Source: Polytrichum commune
Taxonomy: Eukaryota > Streptophyta > Polytrichopsida > Polytrichales > Polytrichaceae
Direction: 5' to 3'
NCBI GenBank assembly: GCA_950295325.1
Contig: OX485805.1
Coordinates: 30,119,501 to 30,183,500 of the forward strand
DNA: 64,000 nt
The position numbers were made by a program, and so were the translations under genes. The notes below the pieces were generated by a model, which was given only the letters and a program-made list of their open reading frames with translations, was not told where the DNA came from and made no database searches. Each line of letters begins with the position of its first letter. The stretch's first letter is position 1. Below, one piece after another: positions 1 through 9,670 of this stretch.

Positions 1-2736
1 TTTGTAAGTGTTGTTGGAAGTAACCTAAGGATGTGGAGCCAAGGGGGATCACAAGCTATAGAGTTTTGTAACCATGTGCGGTTGGAGGTTAATAAAGATG
101 GGGTATTTATCTAGATTTTTGAATAATTGGCACCCTACTAGTAGATAAAATGGTACTTTGAGGTATTTTCAAGACCCTATAGGTAAATATAATTTACAGC
201 ATGAATTTATTTTATAAACTCCATTTTCTTTGTAAACCATACCATCTATCAAAATATTAGAATTTTGACTTAAATTGATGTTAATCCATAATGAAATGAC
301 AACAATACATCACTAGTACATGTAAACAACATTGAGTAGTACATGGTTGCAACACTATCTTGAAACTCTTAGTGACCTCCCCAAGCTTGCCAACATCTAA
401 AATCAATGACTTTTAGTCAACTGAGGCAACTTCTCCATCCAAATCAAAGACATTCTTCATTCCTCACATAAATTCTTCATTCTTCCAAATATAACAAACC
501 CTATTGTATTAATAAAAAAGAAATATTACCTATATTTTTCACCTACCTTATTTTAGATATAATATTGTATTGGTCATTTCATCCAAGCTATAGTATTTCC
601 AATATTTGTATCATTTTTTTATGACTTGAATTGAACATATCCTATGTTTTTTCTCACATGGTTTAATAAAATTTCAACAATGACCTCCCCATGATGTGGA
701 GTTACCATCCTCTTGCGCACAACGCGGGGGTGTAGTGCCTCGTGGTGATGAGTGTTAGCCATCTTGCTTGAGTGTTGGAGTGAGGTGAACATGGTGGGGG
801 TGCGCCGCCTAGATCTAGAGGCACAAAGAGAGCAATGTGTGAGGTCAAAGAGTGTAGTTAGGATGGTATGCATAGAGTGATGAGCAAAATGAGGTGATGG
901 AAACTTACATTCTGTGAGCCTGTGTATGAATGAGGAAGATTGGAGTGGTTGTGTGAGGTTTTTATGATGGTTTTGGGTTGTACAGTGGTGGAAGAATCAT
1001 TTTGTTGGGTATGTGGAGTGAGGTGGAGCATCTAAGGAGTAAGGGATGCACAATGAGTGAGGGTTATCAATGTGACCGTGGTGGGAGAGTAGTGTTGTGG
1101 AATATTTGTGGATGAGGGGAGAGGATCGAGTAAAGGAGATGGGAATTGTGGTTGCATGCCGAGAATGGAGAGTTTGTTGAGTGAGGAAATCAAGATGTTT
1201 GTGCATGTAAGGGTAGATGTGTATTCTTGGGGTGTATCGTGTGGTGATCCCATGTTAGGGGGATGCAAGCGAGGATTTGGCATGTGGCTGGGGGCCGGGG
1301 GGGGGGGGGGGGGCAGCTTGAGAGGACGTGCTCAGATAAAGATCCAGGGTGTTGGGGAGTGAAAATGAGGATGTTGTGGAGTGGGAGCAAACCTAACGGC
1401 ACAACGGCCATGAAGTGGGGTATTGAGTCGAGCAACAAGGGCGGAGCCCTAGAGTGAGATCCTAGGTTGAGCATAGGAGCGGGGTTCATGAGCGATGTCC
1501 TAGGGCAGGCAACATGAGCAAGACCTTGGAGCATAGGGGGGAGGGTGGATGGGTAGTGTTGCAGGGTGTAGTGAAGGGGAAAACAACGATAGCTGCTACC
1601 CATGTGTAAAGTAGGAAGTGTTGGATGTAGTGAAGAAAGGGAGGACTAGTGTAGAATTTTGAGCGTTTGTAGCTCTACATTATAATGTTGTTGGGAAGGC
1701 AATGTAGTGGGGAGCCGCTACTCCTAGGTTCGGTGATGAATATAATTGTGGTTGCCGAGATAGTGGTGTCGGTGTTGTGGCCGTGTGGTAATGAGTAAAG
1801 TTGTTGTCGTCAAAATATGGGTGCCAGTATTGTGGTGTGCAGGAGCATTATGGGAGTCAAGTTTCTCAGTGTGCACTTGTTGGGTCTTCTGAGATGTTGG
1901 GTCGCTTGGATCTAGTCTTGGTAGGGTGCACTTGTTTAGATCGTCCGGGTTGCAGTCAGTTGAATTGGGTGATAATAAGGTGCACTTGGTTGTGGGAGGA
2001 GATGTATCTAGGCCAATGTGTGTGTTTCATTGATGTGTTTTGCAGAGAGCATGCTTGGCTTCAACTTGTGGCTGCCATGTTGCAATTGTCTGTGCTTGAG
2101 TTGTGTCTGTTTAGCACCAAGTTTAGCGGAGCTCCTCCATTGCCCCTCCGAAACTTGAGTAACTTAGTTTACAATCAAATTTCTTGAGAAGTGTGCTTGC
2201 ATTGCAGATCCAATGTCTATCGTTCCCGACTCCATATTATATGTACCATAATACAACAACATTCTCAACTCACATCCAATATAAATCACATCATACGTGG
2301 AACACAAGGATAAGCTACTAGAATTGTTACATTGGAATAAGTTTGATCCAAGTTAATTAGTTGTATTCTCTGGCTTCAATTTGGCCCTCCATAGAGTAGG
2401 TAGACTTCCACATAGATTAATAAAAAAAAGAATTCAACTAGCAACAGTCTAAAGTCACTAAGTCACTAAGTTACTCCACTCATCTGGGCATATTCATTCA
2501 AAAACAAAGTTATGGGACTATTAAGAGGCCGTGGACATCGAAAGCTCTCCTCAAATAAGAGCCGATAAAATATTGTACTGGTCACTTCATTGATAATGCT
2601 ACACCATACCGATGTCTGTAGAATTTGCCTCAGTACTGAAGAACAATGCAAATAAATTGTGCACTAAACAGATGAGATCCCTATATTCTGCACTGTGAGT
2701 ATAATCACGTTCCTGTTGTGTGCATGCCTAACATCA
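1..2736. other. Gene-free left flank, GT-rich low-complexity DNA
   Basis: I find no supported gene here. The stretch from about 620 to 2150 is strongly GT-rich on the + strand and full of short GTGGAGTGAGG-like words, so several long open frames appear on both strands by composition alone. A 17-base run of G lies at 1297-1313. The part from 2160 to 2736 is ordinary AT-rich DNA and probably includes the 3' flank of the Nudix gene that ends at 2737. Confidence 0.5.
1297..1313 (+). repeat. Poly-G run of 17
   Basis: Uninterrupted run of 17 G. Its length is likely to vary and it is prone to sequencing error. Confidence 0.9.
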
Positions 2737-5700
2737 TCAGTAGTTTGATTGGGGCAGACTGAAGGTTTGATTAGCCCAAGAAGAAATCAAATGGTGTGCA
2801 ATCGCATAGGGCCCTGGTACAAAAAGTGGGCTACTGGTTTCACTGCTCTCCTGTTTCACATCTGACAAGGGTTTGTGCAGCTTCTTAATTTCTCTATCTT
2901 CGATTGTTGTTGTTGCTGCCGCCTTTTGGATCTTCAACATGGCCTCCAACTGGTCCTTCTTAAAAGGAATCTGTTGAAGTGCGTTCCTTATTTGTTCCCG
3001 AGGGTGCCACCTGGCATCTGGCCAGTCAAACAACAGATGCATTAAATTCATGAAACATGATTACGTTGATTATAGTAAACAGGGTGGACCACACTATTGA
3101 GCTTGTTTCCACACTAAAAGCGCTGGGGATATTACTGTGGGTGCACATTATTTACCAGCCCACAGAATTTAACATCAAAGGTCCATGTTGTAAGGTAGAT
3201 GGGTCTTGTAACGTTCCTCTTTCCAACTAGCCCACTTCTCCTAGGATATGAAACACACGATTAGTACAACATGGTTAGCAAATCCAAATCAAGTCTACAG
3301 CCACTTTCCTCATGATTTTCGGAGCTCATATGAATATCTTATTCATTATCAAAGTGAAGGTTTCCATGCTCATTGAATAAACTTGACTAGACCCTAAAAT
3401 GGTTAGCATATTTTAACCATGAAGTCCAATCTCTTTTGAGCACATGTCTTTCTAGTATCCATTCTTGGAGCCACACCAACCACATACCACTCAAATATAG
3501 GTGTCCTAATAAGAAAAGCAACTGAATAAGGGTTGTCTACCTTAGGTTACAATATTTCTATTGGACTGAAAATAGTGCACTTTTGAAAAACTTCAATCTA
3601 GGGGAAGGACGTGGCTACATCACAGAGCCATGACAGATTAAACTAGGGCTGCAAACTATTTTCTTGCGAAGTGGTGTAGCACTGTCAAATTTTACATTTT
3701 GGCTGCACATAAATTACACATACTTGAATTATCCCTCCAGTAAGAGGACCCTCAAAATGATCAATACTTGATATTAATTTACAAGCTACAATAGACCCCA
3801 GGCATGAAGCAACATGATGTAAATTGATCCAGAGTTGCAAAGAAAAGAATAATCTGTCACATAATTACATACCTTCCAGCTCCTTTCCGTCCACTTTAAT
3901 GTCAAAAGTTTTGGCATATGCAAAGAAGCCTATCATGAGCTGGCACGACATTGAGCTAGGTCCTACTGCAAATCAAAGCAACACATAATTTCAGTGGTTC
4001 AGCTATGTACCCAATTATAACAGTATGCAGTGACAAAATTTTGTCCATAACGGCTTCAGAATTAGCATATATTCTTTGCATTAAGAGCAAAACTTAGCCT
4101 ACTCATCAAAATATTATTGCATGAGGTAAATAAACCTTAAATGGTTACTATTTTCCAACTAGCCCACTTCTCCTAGGATATGAGACATGTGACTGTGTGT
4201 GATGGTTAGCAAATCCAAATCAAGGCCGTAGTCACTTTCCACATAATTTGGAGCTCACACGAATATCTTATTTATTTTCAAAGTGAAGATTCTTATGCTC
4301 ATGAAATGGTCATATAGGTTCCCCCCAATTATGTTGACTATTAAGCCAAGAATGGATATCATATTTTGAGTACGTAGTCCAATCTTTTTAGAACATGTCT
4401 TTTTGGTATCTGTTCTTGGGGCCACACCTAGCCACACCACTCAAAAATAAGTGTCTGTTTAAGATAAGTAACTAAATAAGACATATCTACTTTACCCATG
4501 CATACAGCAGCCATTGAAATAAGAAATGATTTGGTGATGTCTAGACAGAAAATGTTTGATGAACTAAAGATATATATCTTAACACACGGAATCAGTTTTC
4601 TATTTTTGAAACTCTTTATTATTGCACATTATTAACCTGTGAGCTGCACAGAAAAAAATTACCTGGCCAAGGTTGAGAGCTATGGTATACTATGTCACCA
4701 ACTTCAATACCTACTTCCTCCCGAGTTTCACGGTGAACTGCCTCCTCGAGACTTTCACCAGGCTGTAAACCAACAAGATGAAATTATCACATTTCAAGTC
4801 TGTTCCATGACTGAACGTTGAGCAAAATTTGAATCAGGATAATTGGACAACTGGCTTAGAGATTTACACTTAAAATTCTTAGAATACGGACAACCTAAAT
4901 TCTTGTAAAGCAGATCGCATCGGTTGACATGCAATGATCATCTATCTGCCAATGAATGTTGACCTTTTAGGGTTTGATTGACATTTCTATATTTGGTTCA
5001 ACCTAGGCAAAACAGGCGTTCAACGAACTGACCTCGATGAAGCCTGCTAGGCAGCTCCACATGCGTGGCACAAATCGCGATTGCCTGGCCAAAATTGCAC
5101 AGTCACGCTCTTTGTCAATGACAAGCATTATTACAACCTGCAGCCAGAGTACAGCCCCCGAAATTGTCATATGCATTGAATTACAACTGCATCCCTATTG
5201 ACTTCTCACCATCTACAACAACAGAGTGTAAATGACACAAAAAACACTGCCAGAAATACAGGGTTGTATAGAAGTTGATAGAGATTGCACCTAAGATGGC
5301 ATCACCAATTCTGTCAAGGTAGGATGAAAGTCAAAATTTATGAGAAACAAATCTCAAACAAATAGACTTTAAACCACATGTGCGCACACTCTTAATTCAG
5401 TCAATCTGGATATGTTCTCAAACTCTGGACTTCTTGATTGCCTTGATTCTATGAGCGGGGATCCATTGGCACACTTCCATACACCTAAATTTTATGGGAG
5501 GTATGTGAACCCTTAGTGGTTGCTTGAATGTTATGATATTGAAATATGATGGAAAAAATCAAATTTATACTCCCTGATCTTAAATCTAAATGATTAAATT
5601 AGAGATAATCAAAATATAATCAAAAAAATTGCTAAAATATTATCATAACCATCTATGTATATTCCATCAGAGGATCCTACCATACAATTGTATCAGAGGA

Positions 5701-8645
5701 TCCTACAATAAAATTCAGCATTTTGTAAATCTGGACTGGGACTTAGCCCAGTTTTACTTAAATATCAGCAGTGGAAGACTTACAGGATCAATCCGCGGGT
5801 ATAATTTATGGTTGCACTTAACGTTAGAGCACTGCCTCCTTTGCCCACATAAAATGGGGCTGGTGCTACTCCCACAGCGTCCACAGAAAGCAGCCTGCTT
5901 GTGCCATTCTAACATAGCCCTAGCCTGTAGAAACCACACCAGACCAGTACATCATATCATTGATCTTGCCATTTTTTGGTAGTATAGAAAGGGAATTAGC
6001 CCAAAAATTGGTACATGAGCCCTGCACGGCTTCAAAACTGTACATGAGGCTTCCCCCATACGCAGCTCTCAGGATTTCCCAAATTCCCACTTGTGTTCAA
6101 CATGGACTGGCTTGTCCAGAAAGTTAAACGTTGTGTTCTACGAAAAAGCATGGATTTCACTTTGATGTGGTCCACATTTATTTCCTCGTGGATTTCTAAC
6201 ATCTTTAGGCAATTTACTGAACAAGATGATGTATCACACAAGGATTCTGCTCTAAGGTGTTCCATACCTGTTGCTCTTGAATGGTTCCAAATTTACACAG
6301 ATGTAATTTACCTTGAGCAGTGATGCGTCAAACACACATTATTGTTTTCAACAAGAAAATTTGAAAATGATTCCTGAAAATGATCAACGGACACATATTT
6401 CGGTTCTTTCATCCTTGTAAAAATTATTAATTAGCAACCATGAAGCTCAGAATTTTTCCATCGCAACATATATCAGAACATATGTTTTGACGCGAATCTG
6501 AAGCAAGTGCTTCATTCAGAACTACTTCAAAATTTGGTAACGGATGCAGATAAGTTTAATCTATGTGGAGAAAATCACCCACCACACATAGAAATAGAGG
6601 ATTACTGTGGTTAAATCTGATTTCACATTCTGAGTTCAAATATTGAGTTCTATCTTCAGTTCACAGGGGTTCAGAAGCTTCACTCCACCCTGAAAAAGAG
6701 AGAATTCTTCAAGTAGGTTGCCACCTAATTCTATTCACAAAGTAAACATCACCCCAGTAACAATAACAAAGTATTTTCCGGTTGTTATCTGTTTTAAAAG
6801 TGGTATCCTAGCTGTAGGCATGTGAAGAAAATGTCTACTTGAAAATGGTAAGGAAAAATGCAAATAAATGTAATCTATGCGGAGAAAATCCTAATCAACT
6901 AAAGATAGAGCTCATTTGAACTCAGAATACGAAACTTGCAGATTGAACACCAGTAAATCATCTGTTTCTGCATGTGATGGGTGAGTTTCTTCACATAGAT
7001 TAACTTATCTGCATCTCCCCTTACCAAACTTATTTCTTGACATTCACTTCAGGTTCCTACTAACTATCTTTATGATCGTAGTTACCAAATGAAGAATACA
7101 CTCTGTTACTGTGGTTCAATCTGCTTTATACATCCTGATTTCAGATATGAGTTCAAACATCTTCAATTCACAGAGTCCAAAGGGTGATCTCCACCCACAA
7201 AAAACAAAGAATTCTTCAAGTGGGGTCGATTAGAAAGAGACAATTCTTCAAGTAAATCCAGGGTATGAAAGCAGATTGAACAGTAACCCTCTGTTTCTGT
7301 GTGCGGTGGGTGATTCTCTCACAAATATTATACTTACCTGCATCTCTGCTTACCAAAATTTTCAAGTATTTCTTGATATTTGCTTAAGAATCTACAGTTA
7401 TCTTTATGAAAAAAGGTATCAAATAAAACCTACACACTGATACTGTGGTTCAATCTGCTTTATACATTCGGAGTTTAAATATGAGTTTAATCTTCAATTC
7501 ACAGGGTTCACAGGGTTCATTCTCCATCCCAAAAAACAGAATATTCTTCAAGCAGGTTGATGCAAGAAATTCAAGGAGAAAATGCTTTAAGAGCAAACGA
7601 GTAAGGTAGGTTATTTGGCCAGCAATGGACATAAGAAGAGATGCAGAGAGGCTCAACCTATGAGGAGAAATCCACCCACCCCACCCACACAGAAACCAAA
7701 AACAAGAAAATTACTGAGTCTCAATCTGCTTTCACATTCTGAGTTCAAATAGAAGTTCTATCTTCAAATCACGGGGTTCAGAGGGTTCATTCTCCACCCA
7801 CGATAACAGAGACTTCTTCAAGTAAGTTGCTGCAGATTACCCAATTCAGCACAAACAGTACCAGAGTAACTTTCACTTGTTATCTCTTTTGAGAGACCTG
7901 CTGGAGGAATGCGAAGCGAATGTCAAGAACTATTCAAAATTTGGTAAGAAGAGATGCAGATAAGAAAATGTATGTGGAGGAAACCTCTCGCCAAATACAG
8001 AAACAAAAGATTTCTGCTTCCACACCCTGAGTTCCAAAAATGAGTTCTATCTTGAATTCACAGGGCTCAAATGGTTCACTCTCCACCCACAAAACACAGA
8101 ATTCTTCAAGCAGGTTGATGCAAGAAATTTAAGATAAAAATAAAAAAATAAAAAAGGGGGTATTTGTGATGAACGGTAATTAAGCTTACATGGCCAGCGA
8201 TGGCCAACTCGCCCATAGCATCCTGACTCGCCCAATCCGAAGCCTGCATGAGAGTCCTCACATCAGAAAAAGTGAGATCCTGCTGCCCAAACACATCCGC
8301 CAACCTCTTAGTCTCATGCCGGTCTGCGGAATCTTGGACTGGAACGTCGATTGCAAAGTATGCAACTCCATCTCGGTCTCCAATGTACACCATATGCTTG
8401 TTCCTGTCTTCAATTGTGCTGTAGTAGTGATGGATGTCATCGATGTGTTGCCATGCCAGATGCCAATGCGAGCTCTTCTCATGGCTGGGAGCGATTACCA
8501 AGGGTTTGCCATCGCAAATTGGTAAAACTTTAAGGATATGGTCTCCTGGGGTTTGGAGGAGGAATTCCAAAGCCTCCTTCTCTTGCTTCCCCCCTATTAT
8601 GGGATTTCCTGCAAAAGCGTTGATGGTCTCCCTCATTCTCAACAT
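2737..8645 (-). CDS. NUDT19: NUDT19-like Nudix hydrolase (NADH pyrophosphatase), six exons
   Basis: Predicted 391-residue NADH pyrophosphatase of the NudC/NUDT19 type, which splits NAD(P)H into NMNH and AMP. Exons on the minus strand: 8645-8190, 5924-5784, 5137-5033, 4762-4663, 3965-3873, 3017-2737; all junctions are GT/AG and keep the frame. In order: an N-terminal domain starting near NAFAGNP as in plant NUDT19; a four-cysteine zinc ribbon (Cys166, Cys169, Cys184, Cys189); the Nudix box at residues 231-253 (GFIEPGE, then RETREEVGI, matching GX5EX7REUXEEXGU); the NudC-type signature SQPWPVGPSS; and a C-terminal FVPGPYAIAHHLI block. The start is the first ATG after an in-frame stop. Arabidopsis NUDT19 is organellar, but this C-terminus (SNY) is not an obvious PTS1. 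Intron 1 is 2.3 kb and repeat-filled; introns 4 and 5 each hold a dispersed TIR repeat. The family call is strong; targeting is unknown. Confidence 0.88.
3191..3544 (+). mobile_element. Dispersed TIR repeat, family 1, copy in Nudix intron 5
   Basis: About 354 bp that begins TAAGGTAGAT and ends GTCTACCTTA, so the ends form a roughly 9-bp inverted repeat. The interior carries phrases shared by all copies: a 'cctaggatatgaaac' block, a 'gagctcatatgaatatctta' block, a 'gagcacatgtctttctagt' block and 'ccactcaaatataggtgtcc'. It has no coding capacity and is probably a non-autonomous DNA transposon (MITE). It lies wholly inside intron 5 of the Nudix gene. I could not read a clear target-site duplication. 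Confidence 0.7.
4124..4496 (+). mobile_element. Dispersed TIR repeat, family 1, copy in Nudix intron 4
   Basis: Second copy of the family seen at 3191-3544, in the same orientation, with the same interior blocks and similar length. The terminal bases are more eroded (left end near 'aaaccttaaatggtta', right end near 'atctactttacc'). It lies inside intron 4 of the Nudix gene. Confidence 0.65.
6530..8135 (-). repeat. Degenerate tandem repeats filling Nudix intron 1
   Basis: A module recurs at about 6628, 7137, 7467, 7737 and 8027 (spacing about 270-510 bp). Each copy reads, on the + strand, roughly 'ctgagttcaaatatgagttc', then 'aattcacagggttcagaggg', then 'ttctccacccacaaa', then 'gaattcttcaagcaggttg'. 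A second shared block, 'tttggtaagaagagatgcag' followed by 'tgtggagaaaatccaccc', occurs between several copies. The array takes up most of the 2.3-kb intron 1 and contributes no coding sequence. Confidence 0.75.
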
Positions 8646-9670
8646 CCTTAAGCCCCTCAAATAGCAGACACCTCGAATTCCAAGTAATGGGATTGAGCAA
8701 AAAATAGGACAAATATGTCACCGAAAAAAAAACTCCAAATTCCACCAGGGAAGTTGGCCAAGAATCAAAGTACCAAGCCTGCTGCCAATGTTGCACCGAG
8801 TGGGTTAATGAGAGGGAAAAGCCCCACTCAACAACTTTTTTTTGTCTCGCTAATCGCTAATAAGAGAAGACTGCAATTCAAACAAACGACACATAATTTC
8901 CTTTTCTGGGATGATAATGATGATGGGTCACCCACTTTGCAAGCTTTTTGGTCACGGCATCAGAAGAAAGCAGTCGTTGTAGTTCAGTAAGCCACTTGTT
9001 CGGCCATTGTCAATCTCTCATGGTGACCCCACATGTCTTTTACTCCTGGAGCCATCCTTCCACGGCACGTGAAGGGGAAGGAGGCACGACACCAACCGAA
9101 CACATAATTTCTCTTCAATAAACGTGAATTTTTTCCCTGGCAATTTCAAAGAACCTTCTGCTGTTTTTTCCAGAATTTACTACAGATACACTATAAAAAG
9201 TTTCACCTCACTGCATGTAAGTTAATGTCACCACATGCATGTAATGTGCTTGCTGCTGTGTATTTATAGTGACTTTGGGTAAGTAGGACCAACTAGACTT
9301 TCCTCACAGCTCATACAACCTTTTTCAAAAAGTGGGTCCACCTGCCAATTTTCTCCAAAGAACCACCATGCAAACCTATCTCCCACAATTCATCTAATAA
9401 GTTAAAGTTAAGTGAAGCCAAGAACAATTCCTCCAATCCTCAATTCCTCAAGCCTTGTAGGAAATACAAACCCATGGGACGTCTGCAAATGATCATATGC
9501 ACCTTCGGTTGAGTAATGTAAACCAGCAGTAATCTGCAGAAATGAAGAGTTTTTAACCGTTGTGCATGTGACAAGATTGCAACAAGTGTACATGCTTCGG
9601 TCCCTTGTGACAGATCGCATAAAGGTTGCTTCATTCTTTGGCAGATTGCTGGTGTGATCCTAGAGTGTTG
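8646..9670. promoter_or_regulatory. Divergent intergenic region between the Nudix gene and the SDR gene
   Basis: About 1 kb separates the two divergent start codons, so both promoters must lie here or in unannotated 5' UTRs. TATA-like words occur on the + strand at about 9189 ('cactataaaaag') and 9260 ('tgtatttatagtg'). Several short upstream ATGs sit before the SDR start (for example near 9541 and 9591). I see no other gene. Promoter assignment is inference from position only. Confidence 0.4.

Noticed and set aside
1190-1603. 137-codon minus-strand open frame
   Set aside because: Composition of a GT-rich region with a poly-G run; Pro/Leu/His-rich product without any recognisable domain.
8646-8660. 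Nudix start at 8660
   Set aside because: That codon is TTG; the first ATG in frame is at 8645, with an in-frame stop further upstream.
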